DNA of 64,000 bases, from assembly GCF_014637085.1 (NCBI RefSeq), contig NZ_BMEU01000005.1, positions 62,001 to 126,000 on the forward strand, in the 5' to 3' direction. A program made the position numbers and the translations under genes. The notes under the pieces are model-generated. The model had not been told where the DNA came from and did no database searches. It worked only from the letters and a program-made list of their open reading frames with translations. The stretch is from Comamonas phosphati. GTDB taxonomy: Bacteria; Pseudomonadota; Gammaproteobacteria; Burkholderiales; Burkholderiaceae_C. Below, in pieces: positions 19,599 through 28,494 of the stretch (the stretch's first letter is position 1; every line of letters starts with the position of its first letter).

Positions 19599-20495
19599 AT
19601 GATTTCAATCTTGAAGTCGGCCTTGCCGTTTGGCGTGTTTTCCCTACTGACCGCAACCGCACTGACGGTCAATGCCGAAATCTACACACTGGGCGACAGT
19701 TTGTCGGACGCCGGATCACTGGGCATCACCTATACCGACCCCTCCGGCGTCAATCCGCTTGTCGCCGGCAGTACCTGGATTCAGGACTTGACGTTGAGCA
19801 CCCCCGCGTTCTGCAATGACCACAAACAATGTTCGTGGAATCCGCGCACGTATTACTACCGCAACGGCAACAACTATGCGGTTGGCGGCGCTGGCGTCAT
19901 GTTCGACTCGACGGATGCTCGCACACCCAATACCTTCACCAACTTAGGGGCCCAAGTCTCGGCGTTGATCAATAGCGGCAAGCTCAAAGGGGGCGACGCC
20001 ATCACGGTTCTGATGGGGGCCAATGACGTACTGGCCGCTGCAGCCAAACCCAGCAGCAGCCAATTAGCTGTCGTCAATGCTGCGACGTCGTTTGTCCATT
20101 ACGTATCGGCCTTGGCGGCGCAACCCTCTCACCCACACGTCTACGTATTCACGCTACCCGATCTTGGGCAGACCCCGTTCGGGCGCAGTACAGCCGACAG
20201 CGGAGCATCCTTGTCGCAATTAGCCCAGATTTTCAACAGCGAAATCACCGCCGGACTCCGCAATACATCGGGCGTGAAGTTCATCATTAGCAGCACTATC
20301 TTCGGCGAACTGTCGCAACAATTACTTGGTTATCCTATTTACTGCGCCAAAGTCATCGACACAACCCACGTTTGCGGCAGCACTTCCAATCCGGTATTGC
20401 AAGGTCCCGTCAATCTTATGTTTGCCGACCCATTGCACCCCAGTCGCGCGGCCCACGCGATGATTGCGGACCGAATCAGGAGCGTCATCAAATAG
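19599..20495 (+). CDS. Secreted GDSL-family esterase/lipase (SGNH hydrolase)
   Basis: A 298-residue predicted exported esterase. A signal peptide (MISILKSALPFGVFSLLTAT... cleaved after VNA, residue 26) is followed at once by block I, IYTLGDSLSDAGS with Ser34. Block III is MGANDVL (Asn142) and block V is ADPLHPSRAAH with Asp277 and His280. The family hydrolyses lipid or short-chain esters; the substrate is unknown. There is no autotransporter domain, so it would be periplasmic or released. Codon use differs from the neighbours, with many A/T third positions and lower GC, which suggests recent acquisition. The start at 19599 is set by the ribosome-binding site; ATG 19584 is an alternative. Confidence 0.87.
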   Translation: MISILKSALPFGVFSLLTATALTVNAEIYTLGDSLSDAGSLGITYTDPSGVNPLVAGSTWIQDLTLSTPAFCNDHKQCSWNPRTYYYRNGNNYAVGGAGVMFDSTDARTPNTFTNLGAQVSALINSGKLKGGDAITVLMGANDVLAAAAKPSSSQLAVVNAATSFVHYVSALAAQPSHPHVYVFTLPDLGQTPFGRSTADSGASLSQLAQIFNSEITAGLRNTSGVKFIISSTIFGELSQQLLGYPIYCAKVIDTTHVCGSTSNPVLQGPVNLMFADPLHPSRAAHAMIADRIRSVIK

Positions 20496-20552
20496 TTGCC
20501 CCCAGTGATCCGGCGGGCCTGGTTCGCAAGGAACGGAGCCGCCAACAGCACC

Positions 20553-21056
20553 TCAATTCGGCAACGGATCTTCTTGCATCGCCACCTGCAGATGCAGGAT
20601 GGTGAAATACAGCGTCACATCGCCCTGCTGGTCGATGAAAGTGCCCAGGGCGCGCTGCAGGCGGGCAGCGATGCCCAGGCATTCCGTGGCTTCGGGACGG
20701 CCGCCCTGGATGCGGGGGGTGGTCAGCAGGGAAAGGCGGTTTTCACGGCCGAAGTCGTGCACGGCCTCCAGGGCTTCGCCGTGCTGCCGGGGAATGGCCT
20801 CGTTGGCCCAGCTCCACAGAAAGCTGCCTTCGCTGTCGCTGGTGGTTCCCACCAGGCACACGGTGGCCACCACCTCATGCAGCGGGCCTTCGAGCACCAG
20901 GGTGGCGCTGTCCAGGTCCCAGCGGTAGGCCGGAGAGTCTTGCAGGCCGAACTGGCGCGGCCATTCGGCGTTGCGCTGCATCATGGTTGCTACGGCCTCG
21001 CGGCTCCAGGCGGCCCAGTCAGTGGCCGTGTTCTCTGCAGGATGGGTTTCGCTCAT
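20553..21056 (-). CDS. DUF6882-like conserved hypothetical protein
   Basis: A 167-residue soluble protein starting MSETHPAENTATDWAAWSRE. The central block GSFLWSWANEAIPRQHGEAL and the downstream GIAARLQRALGTFID resemble the DUF6882 family as I remember it; I cannot confirm this. No catalytic signature, signal peptide or membrane helix is seen. The start is the ATG at 21056. It lies 41 nt after the dehalogenase gene on the same strand and may be co-transcribed with it. It converges with the GDSL gene (57 nt between stops). Confidence 0.7.
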   Translation of the reverse strand: MSETHPAENTATDWAAWSREAVATMMQRNAEWPRQFGLQDSPAYRWDLDSATLVLEGPLHEVVATVCLVGTTSDSEGSFLWSWANEAIPRQHGEALEAVHDFGRENRLSLLTTPRIQGGRPEATECLGIAARLQRALGTFIDQQGDVTLYFTILHLQVAMQEDPLPN

Positions 21057-21097
21057 TCGCTGTCCAGATTCTTGAATGGCGGTGATTGTCGGCCAAT

Positions 21098-22015
21098 TTA
21101 TGCGGGGCTCAGGAAGGGCAGCACCTGCTCCAGCAGCAGCGCTGGCGCTTCCTCGGCAATGTAGTGGCCGCAGGGCAAGGGCTGGCCGCGCACGTCGTCG
21201 GCCAGGCGCTGCCATTCCTTGAGCGGCTCAAAGCAGCGGTGCACCACGCCCTGCTCTCCCCACAGCGCCAGCACCGGCATGGGCAGCCGGCGACCGGCGG
21301 CGCGGTCTTCGCGCTCGTGCTGCAGGTCGATGCCGGCCGAGGCGCGGTAGTCCTCGCAGATGCCGTGCGCCGCGCCGGGCAGTGCCAGGCAGCGCATGTA
21401 TTCGGCCAGGGCCCGTGCATCGAACGGCGCCAGGCCCGCGCTGCGCCGGCCCATCACGTCGCGCACGTAGGCGGCGGGGTCGACTTCGATGAGCCGCTCG
21501 GGCAGCGGCTGCGCCTGGATCAGAAAGAACCAGTGCCAGTAGGCCGTGGCGAAATCCTGGCTGGTCTGCTCGTACATGGCCAGCGTGGGCGCGACGTCCA
21601 GCAGCACCAGGCGCTGCACGGCCTGGGGGTGATCCACGGCCAGCCGATGCGCCACGCGCGCGCCGCGGTCGTGGGCCAGCACGCTGAACTGGTGGTAGCC
21701 CAGCGCCTGCATCAGCGTCAGCAGGTCCTGCGCCATGGTGCGCTTGCTGTAGTTGGCGTGGTCGGCATCGCCCTGCGGCTTGCTCGAATCGCCATAACCG
21801 CGCAGATCGGCCAGCACCAGCGTGAAATGCCGCGCCAGTTGGGGCGCCACCTTGTGCCAGATGGCATGGGTTTGCGGATGGCCGTGCACCAGCAGCAGCG
21901 GCGGGCCTTCGCCGCCCGTGCGCACATGCAGGGCCACATCAGCCGCTACGGCGATGCGGGAGGTGGAAAAGCCGGGAAACAGATCTTCGTCCATGGTCAA
22001 TCGTGCGTCGTTCAT
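21098..22015 (-). CDS. Fluoroacetate/haloacetate dehalogenase-type alpha/beta hydrolase
   Basis: A 305-residue alpha/beta hydrolase that by its residues belongs to the haloacetate dehalogenases (DehH1 type), which turn haloacetate into glycolate plus halide. Relative to the known fluoroacetate dehalogenase active site, all positions are present: nucleophile Asp116 in AHDRGARVAHR, carboxylate-binding Arg117 and Arg120, acid Asp140, halide-pocket His161-Trp162 in AYWHWFF, Tyr223, and catalytic His284 in PCGHYIAEEAP. The oxyanion motif is HGHPQTH. I take the ATG at 22015; ATG 21994 is possible, and neither has a strong ribosome-binding site. Some family members act on chloroacetate rather than fluoroacetate. 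Confidence 0.85.
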   Translation of the reverse strand: MNDARLTMDEDLFPGFSTSRIAVAADVALHVRTGGEGPPLLLVHGHPQTHAIWHKVAPQLARHFTLVLADLRGYGDSSKPQGDADHANYSKRTMAQDLLTLMQALGYHQFSVLAHDRGARVAHRLAVDHPQAVQRLVLLDVAPTLAMYEQTSQDFATAYWHWFFLIQAQPLPERLIEVDPAAYVRDVMGRRSAGLAPFDARALAEYMRCLALPGAAHGICEDYRASAGIDLQHEREDRAAGRRLPMPVLALWGEQGVVHRCFEPLKEWQRLADDVRGQPLPCGHYIAEEAPALLLEQVLPFLSPA

Positions 22016-22135
22016 GCAGGCTGCCCGGCCTGTCCGGGGCGGCAGGGCCATCATCATAAGAGCAGCTGATCGAGAGGCCTCCGTCGCAGGCGCGGGCACA
22101 AGGGGCAATGCGGGAACGGGACAGTTTCTTTATGG

Positions 22136-22440
22136 TTTGATAGCTGCTGGCGTGGTCGCCCGCCCCAACCCCTTGTGGCGGCGCCTGCGGCACGCAATTC
22201 AGGCTGCGGGGTTGGCTCCGCAGAGTGCCAACGCTTCGTGCTCTGGCTTGCGGCAACCTGTTTGAGTTTTGCCGCACCGCAGACTGGATTGCGTGACGCA
22301 GGTTGCCCGGAGCGAAGCGCAGGGACGCAGACAGTAGGGGCGCATTCTTTGGGTTACTTTTCTTGTGCGAGCAAGAAAAGTAACTCGCCTGCCGGGGCGA
22401 GTCCCGGCCTCTGCCGCAAGTACGAGCAACAGGGGGTGGG
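22136..22440. repeat. Non-coding dispersed repeat region with a strong hairpin
   Basis: The stretch starts with tttgatagctgctggcg and continues through a segment whose frames give peptides such as YFSCASKKSNSPAG, which I recognise as a frequently mis-annotated non-coding repeat in proteobacteria. At its core (22353-22384) are perfect 13-bp arms GTTACTTTTCTTG and CAAGAAAAGTAAC around tgcgag. Open frames on both strands here have poor codon use and no homology that I recognise. The flanking 22016-22135 and 22441-22608 hold no gene that I can support. Confidence 0.6.
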
Positions 22441-22608
22441 TGCGGGATAGCTCCTCCATGGCTTTGATGCAGGTGAATCAGGCAAGTGCCGTATGCCCTG
22501 CCTGCCCCCGGCCGCACCGCCGCGGCAGCATCTGCAACGCAAACGACAGCTTGGTTCAGCCCCGCCGTGCCATGCTCTACCCATATCGCCAAAACAAAGG
22601 AGACAGGC

Positions 22609-23190
22609 ATGAGCCAGCCACGCTATCCCTTTCCGGACTTGAACACCCTGCCCCAGGACATCAAGGACCGCATCCAGCAGGTGCAGGAGAAATCGGGCTT
22701 TGTTCCCAATGTGTTCCTGGCCTTTGCGCGCCGCCCGGCCGAATGGCGGGCCTTCTTCGCCTATCACGATGCGCTGATGCTCAAGGAGGAAGGCAGCCTG
22801 AGCAAGGGCGAGCGCGAGATGATCGTGACCACCACCAGCGCCGCCAACCAGTGCCTGTACTGCGTGGTGGCGCACGGCGCCATCTTGCGCATCTATGAGA
22901 AAAAACCGCTGATCGCCGACCAGGTGGCCGTCAACTACCGCAAGGCCGACATCAGCCCGCGCGAGCGCGCCATGCTGGACTTCGCCATGAAGGTCTGCCA
23001 GCACAGCCAGGAGATAGCGGATGCCGATTTCGAGGCCCTCTACCCCCACGGCTTCGACGACGAGGACATCTGGGACATCGCGGCGATCACGGCCTTCTTC
23101 GGCCTGTCCAACCGCATGGCCAGCTTTGCGGGCATGCAGCCCAATCCCGAGTTCTATCTGCTGGGCCGTGTGCCGCGCAGCAAGCCGTAG
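22609..23190 (+). CDS. AhpD/carboxymuconolactone decarboxylase-family peroxidase-related protein
   Basis: A 193-residue protein of the AhpD-like fold. The redox motif is complete: QCLYCVVAHG with Cys82, Cys85 and His89, as in peroxidase-related members that reduce hydroperoxides. The C-terminal part is typical of the subgroup (AITAFFGLSNRMASFAGMQP, then NPEFYLLGR). The start ATG at 22609 has AAAGGAG upstream. No reductase partner adjoins, so its electron donor is unknown. A poly-A stretch follows the stop. Confidence 0.85.
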   Translation: MSQPRYPFPDLNTLPQDIKDRIQQVQEKSGFVPNVFLAFARRPAEWRAFFAYHDALMLKEEGSLSKGEREMIVTTTSAANQCLYCVVAHGAILRIYEKKPLIADQVAVNYRKADISPRERAMLDFAMKVCQHSQEIADADFEALYPHGFDDEDIWDIAAITAFFGLSNRMASFAGMQPNPEFYLLGRVPRSKP

Positions 23191-23294
23191 AAAAAAAAAA
23201 AGAGCAGCCTGCGCACTATTCCAGGCTATTTCATTCAGATTTCAGCCTGAAACCTTCTTTTTTAAATCGTATATCGCTATCAAATTCATACCAC

Positions 23295-24644
23295 TCACTG
23301 CAAGCCGTATTTGCGGATCTTGTCGTGCAGCGTGGTCTTGGGCGTGTTCAGCGCCTGGGCGGTGCGCGTCAGATTGCCCTCGTTCTGGCGCAGGGCATCG
23401 GCGATCAGCGCGCGCTCTATGGACTCCATGGTGCCGGACAGCGAGCGGGCCTGGGCGCAAGACTCGGCCGGCTCCGCGCTGAACGGGGGCGAACCGGCCT
23501 CTATGCCCAGCACCATGCGCTCGGCCACGTTGCGCAGCTCGCGCACATTGCCGGGCCAGTCGTGGGCCATGAGCACCTGCAGCCGCGCGGGCGTCAGATC
23601 GGACACGGGCCGCTGGTGGCGGGCGGCGGCCTGCAGCGCGAAATGCTCGAACAGCAGCGGCAGGTCCTCGCGCCGCTCGCGCAGCGGCGGCACCGACAGC
23701 GTGGCCACGTTGAGGCGGTAGTACAGGTCGGCGCGGAACAGCCCCTGGCGGCTCAGCGCCAGCAGGTCCACCTTGGTTGCGGCGACCACGCGGCAATCCA
23801 CCGGGATCAGCGTGTTGGAACCCAGGCGCTCCAGCACCCGCTCCTGCAGCACGCGCAGCAGCTTGATCTGCATGGCCACGGGCATGCTCTCGATCTCGTC
23901 GAGGAACAAGGTGCCGCCGCTGGCGTGCTCGATCTTGCCGATGCGCTTCTTGCCCGCGCCCGTGAAGGCGCCGGCCTCGCTGCCGAACATCTCGCTGTCG
24001 AACAGCGTATCGGGCAGGCCGCCGCAGTTGATGGCCACGAAGTTGCCTGCGCTTCGGCTGCTGGCCTCGTGCAGGCAACGCGCCACCAGCTCCTTGCCGG
24101 CACCGGTCTCGCCCACGATGAGCACGTCGGCCGCGCTCCGGGCCAGGCTTTGCAGGGTCTGGCGCAGGCGCTCCATATTGGGCGCGCGGCCCAGCAGCTT
24201 GTGCTCCAGGTTGCCGGCGCTTTCCAGCTGGCGGCGCAGCGAGCGCACTTCCAGCACCAGCCGCCGGCGCTCCAGCGCGCGGCGCACCGCGCCGACAAGC
24301 AGCTCGGGGGCAAACGGTTTTTCCAGGAAGTCCTGGGCGCCGTCCTTCATGGCCTGCACGGCCATGGACACATCGCCATGGCCGGTGATCAGCACCACGG
24401 GCAGCTCGGCATCGAGCGCCATGAGTTCGCGCAGAAAGGCCATGCCGTCCATGCCCGGCAGGCGGATGTCGCTGACCACCACGCCCTCGAAATCCTGGGC
24501 GCCATGTGCCGCCAGATGCTTGCGCGCCTGCTCGGCGCTGGCCACGCATTCGCAGGCAATGCCTTCCAGCTGCAGCGCCTGCTCGCAGCCCAGGGCGACA
24601 TCCGGGTCGTCTTCGATGATCAGGACTTTGAGGGCGGGGTTCAT
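23295..24644 (-). CDS. dctD: C4-dicarboxylate transport response regulator DctD (sigma-54 activator)
   Basis: A 449-residue NtrC-family activator. The receiver domain (about 5-120) has Asp59 as the phosphorylation site and Lys109. The AAA+ domain carries Walker A GETGAGKE (178-185), the sigma-54 contact loop GAFTGA (225-230) and Walker [11 protein letters not shown]. The Fis-type helix-turn-helix is at the C-terminus ([20 protein letters not shown]). The start is the ATG at 24644, 51 nt after dctB. As the third gene of dctA-dctB-dctD, it would activate dctA from the enhancer-like repeats upstream once phosphorylated by DctB. Confidence 0.93.
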   Translation of the reverse strand: MNPALKVLIIEDDPDVALGCEQALQLEGIACECVASAEQARKHLAAHGAQDFEGVVVSDIRLPGMDGMAFLRELMALDAELPVVLITGHGDVSMAVQAMKDGAQDFLEKPFAPELLVGAVRRALERRRLVLEVRSLRRQLESAGNLEHKLLGRAPNMERLRQTLQSLARSAADVLIVGETGAGKELVARCLHEASSRSAGNFVAINCGGLPDTLFDSEMFGSEAGAFTGAGKKRIGKIEHASGGTLFLDEIESMPVAMQIKLLRVLQERVLERLGSNTLIPVDCRVVAATKVDLLALSRQGLFRADLYYRLNVATLSVPPLRERREDLPLLFEHFALQAAARHQRPVSDLTPARLQVLMAHDWPGNVRELRNVAERMVLGIEAGSPPFSAEPAESCAQARSLSGTMESIERALIADALRQNEGNLTRTAQALNTPKTTLHDKIRKYGLQ

Positions 24645-24694
24645 GGAGGGAGGCACGCGGCGCAAGGGGAACGGGAAGAAGGAATCGGGCGGAA

Positions 24695-26629
24695 TCAGCC
24701 AGCCCGAGTATCCGCCAAAGCCGTGGACGGCAGGGCCGGCAGGGACAAGGTGAAGACCGCCCCGCCATCGGGATGGTTGGTACCCTGCAGCGAGCCGCCG
24801 CCGGCCTGGGCGATATCGGCCGACAGGGCCAGCCCCAGCCCCAGGCCTTCGTCCTGCGGCTTGGTGGTGAAGAAGGGCTCGAACAGATGCGTCTGCGCCT
24901 CGGCGCTCAGGCCCGGGCCGTGGTCGCGCACCAGTATCTGCACCTGCCTGGCCACCGCCCTGCACTCCAGTTCCACGCAGGGATGGGGCTGGTCCCGCAT
25001 GGCATCGAGCGCATTGCCCAGCAGGTTGACCAGCACCTGCTCCACGCGGTTGGCATCGCACCAGGCGGCAAGCTGCGGCTGCCGCTTGCACTCTATCCTG
25101 GCGCCGGCGCGGCTGAGGCGGGCCTCCAGCACGGCCAGGGCGTTGTCCAGCGCGTCGTCCAGCAGCACCCGCGTCGGCTCGCCCCGGGACTTGCGGGCAA
25201 AGTTGCGCAGCCGCGCGGTGATGCGTCCCATGCGGTCGGCCAGGTCGGCCATGCGCTGCAGATTGCCCCGCGCCACCTCCAGCTCGCCGCGCTCCAGAAA
25301 GCGCTGGCTGTTGCCGGCCAGGGTGCGCAGCGCCGCCAGCGGCTGGTTGAGCTCATGGGCCATCTCGGTGGACAGGCGCCCGATCACGGCCAGCTTGCCG
25401 GCCTGCACCAGCTCGTCCTGCTTGGCGCGCAGCGTGGCCTCGGCCTGCACGCGCTCGGCCACTTCCTGCTGCAAGGCCAGGTTGGCGGCCGACAGGTCGG
25501 CCGTGCGCTGCTCCACCTTGCGCTCCAGCGCATCGTGCGCGGCCTGCAGTGCGGCACGGGCCGCGAGCTGCTCGCGCAGGTGCCGGCGGCGCTGGCGCTG
25601 CAAGGCCACCAGCAGCAGCGCCAGCGCCAAAGCCGCCGCGGCCACCCAGGCGCGGCTCAGGGCCAGCTGGTTGATGGGCCGCAGCGGGGACAGCACGGTC
25701 ATGCGCCAGGGCGTGCCCGAGAACGAGGCTAGAGGACGCGCCTGCGACAGGAACAGGCCGGCCGAAGATGCCGCGGATACCGCAGACGCCGCGGATGCGC
25801 CGGCCTCCGGCTTCAGCCTGACCAGGGCCGTGCCGGCGTCCAGCTCGCGCAGCACCTGCCACCCCAGGGGTTGCAGGGCGCGCCGGTTGTATTTCTGGGA
25901 GTTTTCGAGCTGCTGGCGCGTGGCCTCATCCAGCGGCTGTAGTGTCGTGAATTTCCAGGCGGGCCGGTTGCTGAGGATGAGCACGCTGTTTTCGTCGCTG
26001 ACCAGCACCGGGGATTCCACGGCCGACCAGGATTGCTCCAGCTGCGCCAGGCCCACCTTGACCACGGCCACGCCTTGCACCCGGTCCGGCGCGGGGCCCA
26101 GGGTGCTGGTGAGGTAATAGCCCGGTTCGCCGCGCGTGGTGCCTATGCCGAAATAGCGCCCGCTGCCCACGCGTAGGGCTTCGCGGTAATAGGGCCGGAA
26201 ACTCAGGTCCTCGCCGATGAAGCTGTCGGCGCGCCGCCAGTTGCTGGCCGCCTTCACCTTGCCGCGGCTGTCCACCACGTAGACGCTCAGCGTGCCCGCC
26301 CGGTCGCTGAGCTGCTCCAGGTAGCGGTTCACCCGCTGCTGCAGGCCGGCGTCGTCAGGCCGGCGCAGCAGGGCCTGGACGTCCTCCTCCAGCGCCACGA
26401 TGGCGGGCAGGAAGGCGTATTTGTCCACCTCCCGCTCCAGGCTGGCGGCATACAGGTCCATGCGGTGCTCGCCCGAGGCGCGCAGGTCCGCGATGCCTGC
26501 CTGCTGCGCCAGCCAGTACACGCCCCAGCCGCCCAGCCCGCTCAGCAGCAGCCACAGGCAGGCCAGCAACAGCAGGACGGGTCGGCGCGGCGGCCGGACA
26601 GCGGATAGAGCGGACATGGGGTCCGCCAT
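24695..26629 (-). CDS. dctB: C4-dicarboxylate sensor histidine kinase DctB
   Basis: A 644-residue membrane sensor kinase. Two transmembrane helices (about 17-40 and 325-345) flank a periplasmic PAS-like (PDC) double sensor containing LSFRPYYREALRVGSGRYFG, the succinate-sensing region of this family. A long coiled coil (360-405) leads to the dimerisation domain with His425 in EMAHELNQPLAALRT, then N, D and G boxes (NLLGNALDAM, VRDHGPGLS, EGLGLGLALS). I start at the ATG at 26629; ATG 26617 and 26647 are in frame. It lies 50 nt downstream of dctA and senses external C4-dicarboxylates together with DctA. Confidence 0.92.
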   Translation of the reverse strand: MADPMSALSAVRPPRRPVLLLLACLWLLLSGLGGWGVYWLAQQAGIADLRASGEHRMDLYAASLEREVDKYAFLPAIVALEEDVQALLRRPDDAGLQQRVNRYLEQLSDRAGTLSVYVVDSRGKVKAASNWRRADSFIGEDLSFRPYYREALRVGSGRYFGIGTTRGEPGYYLTSTLGPAPDRVQGVAVVKVGLAQLEQSWSAVESPVLVSDENSVLILSNRPAWKFTTLQPLDEATRQQLENSQKYNRRALQPLGWQVLRELDAGTALVRLKPEAGASAASAVSAASSAGLFLSQARPLASFSGTPWRMTVLSPLRPINQLALSRAWVAAAALALALLLVALQRQRRRHLREQLAARAALQAAHDALERKVEQRTADLSAANLALQQEVAERVQAEATLRAKQDELVQAGKLAVIGRLSTEMAHELNQPLAALRTLAGNSQRFLERGELEVARGNLQRMADLADRMGRITARLRNFARKSRGEPTRVLLDDALDNALAVLEARLSRAGARIECKRQPQLAAWCDANRVEQVLVNLLGNALDAMRDQPHPCVELECRAVARQVQILVRDHGPGLSAEAQTHLFEPFFTTKPQDEGLGLGLALSADIAQAGGGSLQGTNHPDGGAVFTLSLPALPSTALADTRAG

Positions 26630-26679
26630 GGTAGCAGTGCCGGCCATTGCCCCTTGGCTGGCAAATCGGCCAATCGCCG

Positions 26680-27975
26680 TCAGGCGGCCAGGCGCTCCGC
26701 CTCGGGCAGCGCGACCACGACGGCGTCAACCTGCGCATCGGCATCGTCTTCGCTGCGGCCTTCCCACTTGGCCACCACGGCCGTGGCGATGGCGTTGCCC
26801 AGCACATTGGTCAGCGTGCGGCCCATGTCCAGGAAGTGGTCGATGCCCAGGATCAGCAGAATGCCGGCTTCCGGCAAACCGAACATGGGCAGCACGGCGG
26901 CCACGACCACCAGCGAGGCGCGCGGCACGCCGGCAATGCCCTTGCTCGAGACCATGAGCACCAGCAGCATGGTGATCTGCGCCGTCAGCGACATCTCGAT
27001 GCCGTAGGCCTGCGAGATGAAGATGGCCAGGAAGGTCGTGTAAATCATCGAGCCGTCCAGGTTGAAGGAATAGCCCAGGGGCAGCACAAAGCCCGTGATG
27101 CGCGGCTTGATGCCGAACTCTTCCAGCTGTTCCATGAGCTTGGGCAGCGTCGATTCGCTGCTGGCCGTGAAGAAGCCCACCAGCAGCGAGCCGCGGATCA
27201 GGCCCAGCAGGCGGAACACGTCGCGGCCCAGCACCAGGTAGCCGGCCAGCGTCAGCAGCACCCACAGGGTGGCCAGCGCGATATAGAAGCACAGCATGAA
27301 CTTGCCGAACACGGCCAGCATGCCCAGGCCATGGGTGGCGATGGTGCCGGCCACGGCGCCGAACACGCCCACGGGCGCGAAACGCATCACATAGTCCGTC
27401 ACGCGCAGCATGACGTGGGAGACTTCCTCCATCATGCCCACCAGCCTGTATTTCTTCTGATGGTTCAGATAGCCCAGCGCCAGGCCGAAGAACAGCGCGA
27501 ACACCAGGATCTGCAGCACTTCGTTGGCCGCCATGGCCTCGAAGATATTCTTGGGAAAGACGTGGGTGATGAAGTCCTTGAGGTTCAGCGCCGAGGTCTT
27601 CAGGCCCAGGCCTGCGCTGCTGGTCGGCAGCTCCACGTTCAGGCCGTGGCCGGGCTGCAGCAGATTGGCGTAGAACAGGCCCAGGAACAGCGAGCAGAAC
27701 GACGCCACGATGAACCAGCCCAGAGCACGGCCGCCGACGCGGCCCACGGACGTGGCATCGCCCATGTTGGCCAGGCCCGCCACCAGGGTGGCGAACACCA
27801 GGGGCGCGATGATCATCTTGATCATGCGCAGGAACACATCGGTCAGGATGCCGAAATAGCTGGCGATCTCCTTGGCGGCTTCGGGCGAGCCAGCATAGGT
27901 GTGCACCATATAGCCCACGAGCACCCCCAGTGCCATGGCCAGCAAGACCATCATGGTCAGGCGATTGGATTTCAT
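26680..27975 (-). CDS. dctA: C4-dicarboxylate:cation symporter DctA
   Basis: A 431-residue inner-membrane transporter of the DAACS family that imports succinate, fumarate and malate. It has the serine-rich re-entrant loop TASSESTLPKLMEQLE, the substrate motif GYSFNLDGSMIYTTFLAIFI and the second loop VSSKGIAGVPRASLVV. About eight hydrophobic helices are visible. The start is the ATG at 27975 (MKSNRLTMM). A sigma-54 promoter sits about 105 nt upstream and repeats further up look like DctD sites, so the gene heads a dctABD unit controlled by its own sensor and activator. Confidence 0.95.
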   Translation of the reverse strand: MKSNRLTMMVLLAMALGVLVGYMVHTYAGSPEAAKEIASYFGILTDVFLRMIKMIIAPLVFATLVAGLANMGDATSVGRVGGRALGWFIVASFCSLFLGLFYANLLQPGHGLNVELPTSSAGLGLKTSALNLKDFITHVFPKNIFEAMAANEVLQILVFALFFGLALGYLNHQKKYRLVGMMEEVSHVMLRVTDYVMRFAPVGVFGAVAGTIATHGLGMLAVFGKFMLCFYIALATLWVLLTLAGYLVLGRDVFRLLGLIRGSLLVGFFTASSESTLPKLMEQLEEFGIKPRITGFVLPLGYSFNLDGSMIYTTFLAIFISQAYGIEMSLTAQITMLLVLMVSSKGIAGVPRASLVVVAAVLPMFGLPEAGILLILGIDHFLDMGRTLTNVLGNAIATAVVAKWEGRSEDDADAQVDAVVVALPEAERLAA

Positions 27976-28078
27976 TCGTTTGATTCTTGTATGCGTTGTG
28001 GTCTTGCCGGGGCGGGCTGGTTTTGTCTCCACCGAGCCCCGACATTCGCAGCCGCTGCCTGCGGCCTGTCCTACACAA

Positions 28079-28094
28079 TGCACAGACCGTGCCA
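28079..28094 (-). promoter_or_regulatory. Sigma-54 (-24/-12) promoter of dctA
   Basis: On the minus strand TGGCAC-ggtct-GTGCA matches the TGGCAC-N5-TTGCA consensus at all but one position, with the invariant GG and GC in register. It lies about 105 nt upstream of dctA. Confidence 0.85.
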
Positions 28095-28127
28095 GCTGGA
28101 ACACGCGGCATAAGTCTTTGATTTGCT

Positions 28128-28213
28128 TATGCAGCGCATACTTTTACGCATATCCAGCGCCGCGAAACCAACGGATTTCCGGATGGATCAATCAACAGAT
28201 ATCCGAAAATCCG
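28128..28213. promoter_or_regulatory. Candidate DctD enhancer repeats upstream of dctA
   Basis: CGGATTTCCGGAT (28172-28184) and ATCCGAAAATCCG (28201-28213) form an inverted repeat with 12 of 13 positions matching. A shorter TATGC/GCATA repeat lies at 28128-28140. The distance to the -24/-12 promoter (about 35-135 nt) suits sigma-54 enhancer sites. Assignment to DctD is inferred. Confidence 0.5.
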
Positions 28214-28494
28214 AACGCAACCCGCGTTGCGCGAGTTGTGCCACACGAATGTTGCGAGGGCGTCAGGGCCCCATCTCTACGCAGCCGCGAGAAGATCACG
28301 AACACGTTCCTAGATGGCGTTCATTCTTGCGTACCGTGTCCTGATCCGCGGGTAATCGCTGTCACCAATTAGCACGCCCGTGCATAAATCAAGACATGAA
28401 GGACATAGAATCGCCCGCATCGCGGCATCGGCGGCCACCCCGCTGCACCACGCCCGCCATTTCCACTTTTTATTATCCAAGCGAGACTTTCCCG
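28214..28494. other. Non-coding leader between dctA and ETF:QO
   Basis: No gene is supported. A plus-strand frame opening at 28396 can be read into the ETF:QO gene, but its 33 extra residues are unlike the family start. No promoter or terminator stands out. Confidence 0.45.

Noticed and set aside
22353-22384. Hairpin as an intrinsic terminator of a neighbouring gene
   Set aside because: It is over 300 nt from the dehalogenase start and 220 nt before the next gene start, so it lies at no gene's 3' end and belongs to a larger repeat.
21939-22610. Minus-strand frame of 223 codons over the dispersed repeat
   Set aside because: Made of non-coding repeat and the reverse of the AhpD-gene leader; codon usage is poor and it overlaps the dehalogenase start.
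23191-23294. Poly-A stretch as a terminator of the AhpD-like gene
   Set aside because: No stem precedes or follows the A-run in a position that would terminate transcription on either strand.
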